A DNA stretch of 64,000 nucleotides from Gnetum montanum (Eukaryota > Streptophyta > Gnetopsida > Gnetales > Gnetaceae). The notes beneath the pieces were generated by a model. It was not told the DNA's origin. It saw only the letters and a program-made list of their open reading frames with translations, and searched no databases. The position numbers and the translations under genes were made by a program. The stretch is from positions 141,158 to 205,157 of the forward strand of contig MNCI01037991.1 of NCBI GenBank assembly GCA_015680685.1, read 5' to 3'. Of the stretch, positions 46,701 through 58,083 are shown in pieces. The first letter of the stretch is position 1, and the number at the start of each line of letters is the position of its first letter.

Positions 46701-47376
46701 ATATTTTTCTCCTAACAGCTATATATCTAAGTAAAAGGTTGAGTAATTAAATGTTTAGCTAATTAACTAGTCTATTAACTAACTTATTCTAATCTAAAGT
46801 AACTATTCCCACTTACCATACACATCTTGAACTAGTGTTAACACTATTGGATTACCAAGTGGTTATTACTAGGTGTACCAAATATCCAATACTAGAGTTA
46901 CCAAGCATTAAAACTTTATGCTTGAAGTGGTTGTACTTACATTTTTATGATTAATTATGTTAACTAATTAAAAACATTAATGTAAAGGGCATAAAAAGTA
47001 AACTACATAAAAATATCATTAAGATAGTATAAGTGCTACAATGGATTTAGAAAATTTTGATTTTATTACCATTCATGCTAATGTGTTCAAGTACATAGGC
47101 ACTCAAATAAAACTATGTACAATCTCTTAAATCCACATTGTAGCACTCACAGAGAAAATATTCTAACTCTAGAGAAATGAAACTACAAGGATTCAACTAC
47201 AAATATGACTTAGTGTACCATAAATGTGAGAGATGCATCCATTTATATAGGTAATGATTGTGTTAGTATCAGCATATTTGTATCAACCCATCGTACCTTG
47301 TATTGATGGGGATACATCAACAAGGCTCCATCAATAAGCATGCATTGATGAAGTCTTTCTTATTAATGTCTCATCA
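46701..47376 (-). repeat. 3' LTR of element B, inner part
   Basis: Continues 39650-39878 after the element A insertion (46701-46705 is the duplicated ATATT). Rejoined length is about 900 bp, matching 50604-51504 (901 bp). TATA-like ATTTATATA near 47241-47249 (minus). U3 array of CATCAA/TTGATG half sites at 47283-47352. Ends GTCTCATCA on the plus strand. Confidence 0.88.
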
Positions 47377-47599
47377 TATCCCCATGATTGATTAAAAATT
47401 CATCCTCAAGTGAACAAACTTAGGATCCAGTTTCTTACAAAATTTAAGGGTATGGAATTATTAACTAAAAGATAAACAAATAGATGCTTAGCTAACTTTG
47501 AGTGCTAGATTATACGGGATTACAAAAATTAGTATCTATTACAACAAAATTTGTACACTTTACAAAAATTACAGTAGGTTCTAGTAGGATTGCCAAAGA

Positions 47600-50230
47600 C
47601 ATGATGAAAGTCAAATAATGCTCAAAGGTAAAGGCTCTTATTGTGCTGATGGTTCCTCATCCTATCTCAATGCTGGTGAAGGTTGAGATTAGCCTACTAC
47701 TACTGTTGCTTTTACCAAAAGCTTAAAGGCATCAAGAAAAGTCTTCATTTTATTCTCTCTATCACATGGATCATAGACAATCCATGTGGTTTCACCAATG
47801 TGGGTTGGTGTTTGGACATCCCACGAGCATGGCATCGAAACAAATAGTTCGTTCATATTGATGAACTATGCTATAAATGTTTTGCATTTAATGTCAAACA
47901 TCTTTACCAAGGCTTGTAGCTTATGCTAGCCATTCATTCTTTTGGGCAGGTTCTTAGTAATAGATCATTAGTTAGTGAATCTACTCTTGAGAACTTCAAG
48001 CTCTACATTAGCTATCTCCAACTTTTTTTTCTCTCTTTGTGATGCTTACATTCCATCTCATGGAGGAGGTAGGAACTAGTCACCTACTTCTCTAATTTAC
48101 TTGTTGGCCTCCCTACTATCAACATTGCTAGGTTTGCATACTAAAGATTGACAAGCTTCATGTATTTAGTGATCTCTTCAATTTACAACTCCTTAAGGTC
48201 GATGTTAGCTTTGTTGAATATGTTTAGTTCATCAAATATGGGCTTTCATACATCACCTCTTTGTTAGAGTTACTAGAGGGCCTCATTCATTTTCATCTTT
48301 GCTAGTTGAATTTCTTTTTCATTGACTTATTTGAGGGTCCCAACCTAGTTCCTATAGTAATTCTTTACTTGTTTAGATTTTAGAGCTTTGTTTTTCTAGA
48401 TAGCCATCTCAATGGTAGCTTTTTGGTGAAGGACACAGACTTCCTCCATTGAGAGATTATGATTTTCAGGTATCATACTTCTCAAATCTAGGTTTACCTT
48501 AGTGAGCTACTCATGTTGTTGGTGTATTAAATCAACCACATGGTCCTTATATTACTTATCATTTTATAGATTATCATTATCCTTAGTAAGGATCAAGTTT
48601 CCCTTTTAAAAATTTGATAGATCCTCGTCAGTGTTGAAGGCCATGGATTTTGACAAGAATGCTTCAAAGACTATTCCTTCCTTTGCATTCTCAGCCAAGT
48701 CTTAGCTAAAGCTATTAAAAAGCTTCATCTCTTAAAATTTCTAGCCTAAGAATATCAAGGTTGGTGAGATGGACATGCAATTCTACAACTTTGATGACCA
48801 ACCATTGATTGGTGCTGGTGGCCTCCTTTAGTTATCTATTGTCAATTAGTAATTTTTCCCTTATCTTGAGAAACTGCAACTAGTTCACAATGATTTTATC
48901 TAGGATATAAAAGATCTTTGGAAGTGATTACCTAGTTCTAACTAGTCATTTTAATTTCTCCTTATGTTGGCCAGTGCTCATTCAACTGCTCCTAACTCCT
49001 ACGAATGCATGAATCTCTACAATGATGGCAATGTCAAGCATGATACTGCATAACTATTCAAGGCTTTAGCCATACTATTAGCCACCACCTCCACTACTAT
49101 TTCTTAGTCTTTATGCTACATGACCAAGATAGTTTTACCCTCCTCTTCCTTTAACATGATAGAGAAGGCCATGGTGTTTCTTGAGATTTTAAGAAATACT
49201 TATCCTGTAAAGGATACCATAACCTTCTTTCAATCTAGATTAGACCATGCATGCACTTGGTTTCTTTAAGCAAATAATAGAAAGGCAATCTCATTGTCTA
49301 GCGAGCTAATGATTCTTATGATCTCATTTATGTGATTGATGGTTAGATGGTAGATTGATGATTCTCCACCACCTACAGAATGTTGTTGTTGTTATAAGTA
49401 CTACTCTTAAACTTTTTTGATGTGTTCTATAGTTGCAAGCATTTTAAATGTGGTTTTAGGTGGTGGTGATCATTGCTCCTCTTCTTGCAACTTGGTTGCT
49501 ACCTTGTCTTTCATCATCTCCTACCATGATGTAGTAGGAGCATGGTGGACAATGTTGTTGGCGTAACATTTTATTCCTCCTTTCTTGTACAATTTGTGAA
49601 TGAGGCATGAAAATGGAAGTGTCTTCCTTCCCTTCTCATTTTCTTTAAAGAATTTTTTAATCTCTAGAAAAAAGAATTGGGGAACATTGACTAGGAATTT
49701 TTTGCTTAGAGCAATATATTCCTAGGTATGTAAGGTTGTCATCTTGTTGGGCCTCACCATCAAATTCAGGTGATAGGCAACAATCTTAAAATATGTGCAT
49801 TTTACCTTTGTGAGGTCATCATATTCATGGTCCACTTCATACCAACATTGGACCCATTCTTTTTTAGCTTTAGGATCCACCTGTGTAGAGGTTTCAATAA
49901 GCTTTTTCCCCATATCTAGCAACCCAAGGGCCTTTGTAATGGTATCAACCAAGTAGGAGATAGTGATATCTTTGATCTTTATAGACATGTTTCCTTGTTG
50001 ATTTTTTTAAAATAGGTAAGTCTTCTCCATGTACCATTCTCCATTATTAGAGAGAATTGACTATATGGGAGACCCTTGTATTTGTATGTAGGCTTCTTTT
50101 GGTGTCAATTCTAAGGATCCAAAGTTCAACTTCTCAAGAATCAAACTCTAGACCTCCTTGGTTCTTATTTTCTCCAAGCAAGCCTCTATGAGGGTAACTT
50201 TAGGCCTTAGCCTAGGAACTTCATCCTACC
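47600..50230 (-). pseudogene. Large unrecognised ORF of element B (putative plant transposon-protein-like, coiled-coil tail)
   Basis: From 49988 leftward one minus frame reads VDPKAKKEWVQCWYEVDHEY, LTKVKCTYFKIVAYHLNLMV, RPNKMTTLHT, stop, then EYIALSKKFLVNVPQFFF, EIKKFFKENEKGRKTLPFS and CLIHKLYKKGGIKCYANN. This layout (W..F....I.P..H.T.L, then FP.LI..L....GV) loosely resembles the plant 'putative transposon protein' domain (Transposase_32 type), not gag or pol. Further left, lysine/glutamate-rich stretches such as VNEKEIQLAKMKMNEAL near 48300 suggest coiled coil. Possibly 700-800 residues originally, now broken by more than 20 stops. The family assignment is an inference. Confidence 0.45.
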
Positions 50231-50402
50231 TAGATAGAGCTATTTTTGTAATGGAAATCTGTTAGACATATTGCATTATGGGCTACTCCCAAAGAGGTCT
50301 AGTGGCATGGGTTGCCTCTGATGATTATTCTTCGAGTCATTGTGATTACTATTATTAGCCCCTTCCTCCTCTCAGTTGCTTCTCCCTATGTTTTGAATTT
50401 CC

Positions 50403-50603
50403 TCACACTTAAAACCCTCATTTTGGTAACATAACCCATGATTAGCTTATTATTGCAAACCCTTAGTTATTGTAATACCTTTCTTGTTAGATCAAGTTAT
50501 GTCATCATTTGGTGTTAAGACTTAGTCACTTTAATGCTTTGTTTGTGATCTTGGTTGGTTGAATTATTTTAATATTATTTTATTTACTAGCTATCAACAC
50601 TAA
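50403..50603 (-). repeat. Element B leader, copy 1
   Basis: About 200 bp between ORF and primer site, strongly similar to 51505-51695 (shared CATAACCC(A/G)TGATTAGCTTA, GGTGTTAAGA and CTTTAATGCTTT). Confidence 0.8.
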
Positions 50604-51504
50604 CAATGAGTAATAGGTATCCCCTATGCATAACCATACAAATCATAAGTGTTCACTAACAATCCAATAGAACTCTATAGACTTAGTTATCCAAGGGACC
50701 AATATTTTTAAATAGTGAATCGTGTAGCTGTAAAGTCATTATCTTCTTAACTCACACTTGTGGATTAATAGTATGTATGATTAAGTACAGGTTAAGGCAT
50801 ATGATATATATTTTTATAAGTATTTTCATATTTTTCTCTATAATAACTAGATAGTTGAGTAAAGGTTCAGTAATTAAATTTCTAACTAATTAACTAGTCT
50901 ATTAACTAAATTATCCTAATGTGGAGTAACCATTTCCACTTACCATATACATCTTGAACTACTATTAGTACTACTAGGTTATCAAGTGGCTATTGCTAAG
51001 TATACTAAATATCCACTGCTAGGGTTACCAAGCATTAACACTTTATGCTTGAAGTTATTGTACTCATGTGTTTATGATTAATTATGTTAACTAATTAAAA
51101 AAATTAGTGGAAAGTGCATAGAAATTAAAGTACAAGAAAATAGAGTAAATCTAGTCTAAGTGTTGTAATGAATTTAGGAAATCTAGATTTTATTGCTATT
51201 CATGCTAATGCATTCAGGTACATTTGCATCCAAATAAAACTCTATACAATCACTAAGATCTACATTGCAAGCACTCAGAGAGAAAATGTTCTAACTCTAG
51301 AGAAATGAAACTACAAGGATTTGGCTACAACTATGACTTCATGTGCCATAAATGTGAGGGATACATACATTTATATAGGTAATAATTGTGTTAGTATCAA
51401 TGTATTTACATCGATGGATCCTACTATGTGTTGATGGGTATATGTCGATGAGGCTATGTCAACGGGCATGCATTGACACAACCTACCTTTTTTATGTCTC
51501 ATCT
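50604..51504 (-). repeat. 5' LTR of element B (901 bp)
   Basis: Colinear with the split LTR 39650-39878 + 46701-47376. TATA-like at 51369-51377 (minus); U3 half-site array at about 51395-51480. Its outer flank is not a 5-bp duplication of the left flank (AAGAG against TTGTT). Confidence 0.88.
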
Positions 51505-51695
51505 TTGTTATCACAAACATAACCCGTGATTAGCTTATTACTACATAACCATTAGTTATTATAATATCTTTCTTGTTAGATTAGGTTAGGTTATGATTTC
51601 GGTGTTAAGAATTGGTTACTTTAATGCTTTTTTTGTCATCTTGGTAGGTTGAATTATTTTATTTATTAGCTATCAAAGTTCATGTAATGATCTTA
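51505..51695 (-). repeat. Element B leader, copy 2, abutting the outer end of the LTR
   Basis: Repeats the leader at 50403-50603 in the same orientation but on the other side of the LTR, giving leader-LTR-leader. Confidence 0.75.
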
Positions 51696-52314
51696 CCACT
51701 TTATGGTAGTTGATTTTTAATATTATTTTAATAGGTTGACCATGGGCAGTTAGAAAAATCTCAAAAAAAAAATCTACTAGAAAGGAAAGGTTTATGTTCC
51801 CTGCAATGCTGTGCTTACCTATGATAGGGCAAGGATCAAAAAATAGGCGACATTGGATTAGCAGTTTGAGAGTTATAACTCTTGAAAGGTCCTTAGGATC
51901 TAAAAAATTTAAAAAAATCCGCTTACTTTTGTAAGAAATTATGTAAAAATGGCTAAGGGACGCACATATATATACTATTTTTGTATTGCATCAATAGAGT
52001 TGTGTCAACTCATCCCATTGCATCAATGGGGTTATGTCAATGTAGTTATTCGCAACCAACTTTTACATTTGGAAAAGGAGGAATTTCGAACAAGTTTTGG
52101 GATGAAATGAGTGCCCAATGGATGTTACAAAAATATAGAATGATGACTACATCATGGAAGAGGGTAATGTTGGCTTGGAAAAAGGAGTTTGAGGATATTG
52201 GAATAAATTTGACATGCCAAAAGTAAGAAAATCTAGATGTTTGAATGCAAGATGATAAGATCAATCATGCAACTAGCCATCAAATAGGAATTTTAACTTA
52301 AGGGAGACGAGAGA
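51696..52314 (-). other. Old LTR fragment and unassigned sequence
   Basis: 51960-52043 has a TATA-like ACATATATATAC followed by an array of GCATCAATAGAG, TTGTGTCAACTC and GCATCAATGGGG half sites, placed as in the minus-strand B LTRs. An open frame on the plus strand (51981-52226, FWDEMSAQWMLQKYRMM) overlaps it; I do not recognise it. Confidence 0.45.
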
Positions 52315-52885
52315 TAATGTAAGTGGGTCCTCCTTAAAGCAGGTATATCCCTATGATATCCTTTCATTCCCTCATCCCAAGGAGTCTGTAGGCACCAAGG
52401 ATGATTAATGGTCCATTCAAGTTAAAAATCATATCCAATGGAGTAAATGTCATATGATTATGGGATCTACACAACAAATATGCCAAACAATCATGATATT
52501 AGGTAGTGGGGTGATGTGTCATGAGCCATGAATGATGGTAGAGAGATAATTGTAAGATATTCTTATCTTAGTCACATGAAGTCCTTGTGAAGTGTGTGAT
52601 TAAGATGATCTGTTACCATCCCTTCCTTGGCTAAGACCAAGTCCATTCATTTTTAGTGACTTTGCATTACCATATCCTGAGCATTCAATCATCAAGAGTC
52701 CATGAAAATTCCCAAAGAATAACCAACACTCAAAGAGATGAAGAAATGAGAAGAAGAAAGATATGAAGGACCTTAGTTAGAGGGGTCCCTTCAAGCATAG
52801 GTAACATGTCTTTCCAACTCCATAACCAATGCTTGTAGCCCATTATTTTTTCTAAGGTATGTACTTCAAATTCATCTCTTGATGG
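52315..52885 (-). repeat. Conserved Athila-like 3' untranslated block, copy 3
   Basis: Carries the same ordered blocks as 17560-18190 and 41235-41775: AAGTGGGTCCTCCTTAAAGC (52318), AGTGACTTTGCATTA (52660), GGACCTTAGTTAGAGGGG and CCATAACCAATGCTTGTAGC (52770-52840). It indicates the 3' end of another minus-strand Athila-like element. Confidence 0.75.
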
Positions 52886-52899
52886 ATATTAGCCATAAT

Positions 52900-54860
52900 G
52901 GAGCTTACTCACCCACTACTTAATGATCAACTATTAAATATTTCTAAAAGATTAATCAACAATTATATGAAATCTAAGCTGGTTTATCCTAGACCACTTA
53001 GTCTTCAAGATGCTATTTCTTCTAACAAGGATATCAAAGAGATGGCCATTCAACGCAATGACCGAAAATAGGTTAACTTTTGTAACAAAATCAAAAAAGT
53101 AGCTAAAGAAAAGGCCTCATAGAATGTAGAATAGAAGGTTTCTTAGGTGAATAAAACTTCACTAGGATCCTCATCCATTGTTAATAATACTAGGCAAACT
53201 TCATCAAATGGACACCAACAAAGGATACAACTAGAGGATTTATCTAAATAGCATAGTTTTACAATGTTCTATATGTTTCTTTATAACACAATCCTAATAA
53301 ATATAAAAATTACTACAAAATAAGTCTTCAAGTAATCTTGGATTAGCTTTAGACATTTGTAGACTCTAGCCATAGATCCTTCCCAACATGTAAAAGAAGA
53401 TCATATTATCCTAAGATGATATGATTCTAATAAGTTTTACTAACTTCATGAGGCTACAATTCATGACACAAATGATGATAATGCATTTAAATATGACATT
53501 CTTGCTCTTATCAAAAAAGAAGAAAATAGTCTTTAACATACAAGTTTAACTTGGTAATCAAGAAATGCAAATCTTCCAAGACCTCTTGAATTTCCATTCA
53601 AGGGAAGTATCTGCATTCTATCTTAAATCCAAAGACAATAGTCCCAAAGCCTTGTTCTTTAACCAAATAGGTCTCTCTCAAACTAATTCACAAATATCCT
53701 CACAAGTTACTCCTCCTAAACCCTAGAGATCTTTTATGATCAACCTCCCTACAAATAGTTCCTCCACTCTAACTATTCAATATGTATGAAGAGCACCAAT
53801 AGTCATAGACCTCATGCCATACTATGATAACCTTCCTATCCCTCAACTTTCCATGAATTAAAACTCTTCATCACCACTAAGAAGTAGGTTAACTTTTGTT
53901 TCTCCATATCACTCAACTAATTCTCCTCCTATTTCACCTTATACAATGCCTCCTTCCTCGCGTTTCATATTTCCATCCCCTCACTAGAACCATCATTGCT
54001 TCCTACTCCTACACCTCTAATTCATAACTTTACCCAAGCATAAAACAAGGTAATTTCTAACAAGGGAGAATGGAACGATCAATCTAACAAGCAATCTTCC
54101 TCATCGTGTAAGAAGAATGTGGCATTCCAAGTGTCTCAAAATATATCTACACTCAATCTAATAGCTACTTCAACTACTTCATCATCAATTATTCCTCATA
54201 CACCAATCACCAAGGATGTAATCCCTAAGGGAAAAGCTTTGCCTTAAATCATAATAGCAATGAAATCAAAGGAAACAAATCTCTCTCTTGTCAATCTCAT
54301 CTCAACTTTTGAGGAGCATCATTTAGAATTGAAGGAGCTTCTTAATTCTATTACTATTCTAGTAGACATCCAACCTTACATTCAAGCAATATCATCACTA
54401 CTCAAAGCTCCATAAGATGAGGAAAATTACTTGGTGTTCAAAGGGAATGACATAAAAACCCATTCTATCATGAGTATCGTGTGACAAGTTTCCATCTACG
54501 TCACAATATGGATTGGGAACAACATGACACTACCTCTATTGCATGTGGATGATGGAATTAGATCTAACATTATTTCATGAGTAGTCATTAAGTATCTCAA
54601 CCATGAAAAATAGGTCACGTACTCTAACTCTAACTCTACTTTGATTTCATTTAACAATGTTAGAGTAGAGATCATAGGCTCGATTAAATTATCTTTCTTA
54701 GTAGGAAATTATATTGCTTCAACATTATTTGTGGTAACTAACAATTTCTCAATGATAAATACTATCTTAGAAAGGCCTTGGTTAGCTTATTATTGTGTAT
54801 CTTTCTCACCTCTACATAAGAGATATAGTTTCCATGTAAGGATAGGAAAGTAGTCATTTG
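52900..54860 (+). pseudogene. gag/protease remnant of a further gypsy element
   Basis: 54641-54853 reads MISFNNVRVEIIGSIKLSFL and, further on, MINTILERPWLAYYCVSF, the end of a gypsy protease domain (usual ILGRPWL). Upstream in the same region, FKGNDIKTHSIMSIV and VTIWIGNNMTLPLLHVDDGI (54440-54560) fit the beginning, with the DSG-type loop eroded to DDG. 53000-54240 has scattered serine/proline-rich pieces typical of a gag tail. It runs opposite to the neighbouring 52.3-kb block, so it is a separate insertion. No LTR was found for it. Confidence 0.6.
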
Positions 54861-57168
54861 CACTTATGCTAAAGTCTCTACAATTTTCCATGTAGACATG
54901 CTAGAGGAAAATATACTGGGCTCCTAAACCACTACCATGGATTAAATGTCCTCATCAAAAATCACCAATGAGTCCAATATTAGCATCTTATGATCCCCTA
55001 ACTCTTACAAACTTGTAGATCTAGGCTTTAGTGAACTAGATGTTATAGAATTCATTAGAAGCATTAAGCATCCTACCTGTTCCCAAGCCAAGAAAACCAC
55101 TACCTACATGTCCCAAATCATGTTATCTTTATCTTATTATCCTCATCCTTTTAATATATCCTCTAACCTTATCTTAATTAGCTATGTTTGCTCATTTTAT
55201 TTGCATTTCATGTTATTTCTTTTCCTTAATTTATTCCCATGTCATTAGCTTTAGTATTTTTAATATTAGTTTCATTTTTCTATTTTATTTTATAGTTTAG
55301 AAATCAAAATTGAAAATCATAAAAAACATAAACATATAAAACAAAAATTCCATAAACAATACCATTTGTCAATTTACGATAGCTCCTTGTACCATAGTTC
55401 TCAACCTACAAAACATTCAAACAAACATATATCAAACATAAACATATCATCTAACAAAGACATTAAGACCAAAAACATAGCCAACATCCTACCACTAGTT
55501 CTTTATTCCATTCTCCAATAGACATTACCTCCTCAATTCCTATGGTCTTCATCAATCCTTCCTATTTCTCTACATCATTAATTCATCATTGTTTTCCAAT
55601 CCTTATGAGCATTTTATTCTTTAATTAATTCTAAGCCTAACTATCATTATCCTTCTTATCCTTAAGCCATTATCATGCTAACCATCATCATTCTAAGCAC
55701 TTAATCTATGCCTAACTAGGAGAATATTGTTATTTTCAATAACAACATCCATCGTCATATAACAGGTATACTATAAACTCATCCTTATCCACATATATTG
55801 CATTTTTTATTCTTTCCCCTTATCTAGCTATTTGTCTCTTTTTATATCCCTTTGTTACATTTTGCTATATTTCTGCTATTATCTATATCTATTTTGCTTC
55901 TACATCCCCATTTCTTTCTATTCCTATTCTACACCTTTCTTCTACTCAATATACCTATGAGGTTTGAGTGAATTTTCTCTATTCTAGTAGGATTGTGGCT
56001 GAGTAAATATTAAGTGGGACAAGAAGAAATTTCTATTATATAATTTTATTACTTATTAATGGCATCACCTTGGTCATGCTTATGTATGGTATTTAGCTAT
56101 GCCCCTTTTTGTGGCCTAGCATCATCCTCATGACAAGTGTAGTGGCATTATCCTATTTTGTATTCTCATATTTTTATTTTTTGTCTTTGTTCACATTTCT
56201 ATATTTATCTGTTATCTTTCAATCACTATATCTCTTCCTCTCTTTCCATTTTTCTATTTTTCTCTTATTATTTTCTTTAAAACATCAATTATAATCACAC
56301 ATGCAAGTTCATCTATTTTCCCTAATCTCTACCTATCCCATTCTACTAATAATTCTTTCTATCAGCACACCATGATAAGGATGTTTATTAGTGATCTACC
56401 TCATGCAAAGAGCAATGAGTGTTATGTTGTTTTTACTTTATGTAAGGATGTGTTAAGATTGATAGAATTATGGAGAGAATCTATCAATTATCAATCATTA
56501 ACAATCATTAGAATGTGGCATTTAGACAAGCTCTACCTCTATGGCACAATACCTCAACTTGGTGTATAAGTGATGTCCCTCATTTCTTTCCTCATTTTAT
56601 TGCTTTTCCTATTTCACAATTTTATTTTTCATACCTCCTCTTTTATATTTTTTTTAGTCTTCCTCTAACACCCCTTCCTATCTATTCCCCTTGCACTCCT
56701 TAGCACATTAGTAAGGATTAAGCAATTTTGTTCTATTCTAGTGAGGGTGTGTTAAGAGCTTGAGTAGGACATTGTGTGAACATTATCAATGGTATTCCTT
56801 TAGCCATTTTATGAGATAGGATCTATCCATACTCCCCTTTTTTGGCATAGCATCATCCTCATGACTAATGTATCAATGATATCCTAACATTCGCTCCTCA
56901 TCTCGTTTCTTCCATCCTACTTTTTTTAACAAGTGCATCAATTCATCATTCATTCTCTTCTTGATGGATCCTCCTTCAACACCTTAATAGCATCTATCAA
57001 GAAGGAGCAATTTTGTACCCGCTTTTTCTAATTCACAATAACCAAAATTGAGTATAGTTTTGACATCTTCTTTTCTAATTTTGAGTATCAAAATGGTCCA
57101 AAAACAACATCATTAGATGCATTTCTAGCCAACTATTCCAACACATAACCTAGAAAGTGACCAACACT
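54861..57168. other. Gene-free T-rich region with degenerate internal repeats
   Basis: No coding signal. The segment GCATCATCCTCATGAC occurs at 56118-56133 and 56855-56870, each after a CCCCTTTTT run and each preceded by a related TCTATTCTAGT(A/G) sequence (near 55978 and 56733). A third, weaker related segment lies at about 56440. This resembles a worn tandem repeat in a retroelement 3' region. Confidence 0.5.
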
Positions 57169-57173
57169 TTTAG

Positions 57174-57951
57174 TGATCGATGAACTGTGATATTACTTAC
57201 CCGATATTGCGGTCTACCTTCTTGCTTATAAATAAGAGGTAGCACCCTTTGTTTCCACATTAGAAGTTAGTTTCTTAGCCAAACTCTTGCCAATTTCTCC
57301 CACCAGAGTTAAAATTATTTTTCCGTGCCCGCAATAGGAGTCATAAAGTGAACAGATCTTTATTCAAGCATTGTGTACCTAAGCACACTTTGTGTACGGC
57401 AATAAAGATGAACTTTATGATAAACCTTGCAACATACATAATAGATTAATTAGTGTTACTTATTATTTAATTCTTTCATAGTTAATTAATGATTTCTCTT
57501 GCCCTACAACTCTCTTAGTTAAATACACTCAGTACAACTGCTTCAAGCATGCATGTAGCACTTAGTAACCCAGTAGCAATTAGTGTTTGGTAATCCCAGC
57601 AGCGTTGCAATGGTTCAGGATGTGTACAGCAAGTGGGAACAGATACTGGTGTTAGGAGTACTTAGAACTTAGCTAATGAATAGTTAAATTAGATTAGTTA
57701 CATGATTATTTCTCTCTCCCCTCCTTATTAGCGTAGGATATAAAACACATAAAAGCCATAAAAATCATATGCCTCAAGCTTACTTAACCATAAAACTGTG
57801 ACATACAAGTAAGTTTGGGAAGACAACGATTAATCAACCCATTATTGTTCCATAAAGATGCATAGGCATTTAGTCCTTGGAATTCGACCAAATCATGTGT
57901 GAAATGCTCATATTCGTATGGTTGAGCGTAGGGGTACCTCGCCGCTCATCA
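57174..57951 (+). repeat. 5' LTR of the Athila-like element (778 bp)
   Basis: Starts TGATCGATGAACTGTGATAT and ends CGCCGCTCATCA; it is colinear with the reverse complement of element A's LTRs. TATA box at 57227-57234 (GCTTATAAATAAG). GATATT/CGATATTG motifs lie at the U3 start. Confidence 0.88.
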
Positions 57952-57952
57952 T

Positions 57953-57971
57953 TGGAATCATTGCCGAGGAC
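57953..57971 (+). promoter_or_regulatory. Primer-binding site (tRNA-Asp type, mutated)
   Basis: TGGAATCATTGCCGAGGAC, one base after the LTR. It is recognisably derived from TGGCGCCGTTGCCGGGGAC. Confidence 0.8.
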
Positions 57972-58083
57972 TTAGTTGTTTGTTTGCTAAGTAGTACTTA
58001 GGAAATCATTCACATCATTGGAACAAATCTTTAGGGTTGATTAAGAAAAAGATAATAGCATGTTACACACTGAACAAGACAAG

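Larger units (their letters stand above)
47377..50603 (-). mobile_element. Interior of element B (Athila-like LTR ends, non-gag-pol ORF)
   Basis: Flanked by the polypurine tract (47377-47390, CAATCATGGGGATA on minus) and a decayed primer site (about 50585-50603, TTAGTGTTGATAGC on minus). About 3.2 kb long. No gag, protease, reverse transcriptase or integrase motif was found. A long decayed minus-strand ORF fills most of it. Confidence 0.75.

Noticed and set aside
39645-51509. A target duplication for element B
   Set aside because: Flanking 5-mers are AAGAG and TTGTT; the right side abuts a second leader copy, so the original flank is gone.
51981-52226. 81-residue plus-strand frame as a gene
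   Set aside because: Its start lies in an LTR U3 array of the opposite orientation and no homology is recognised; kept only as unassigned sequence.
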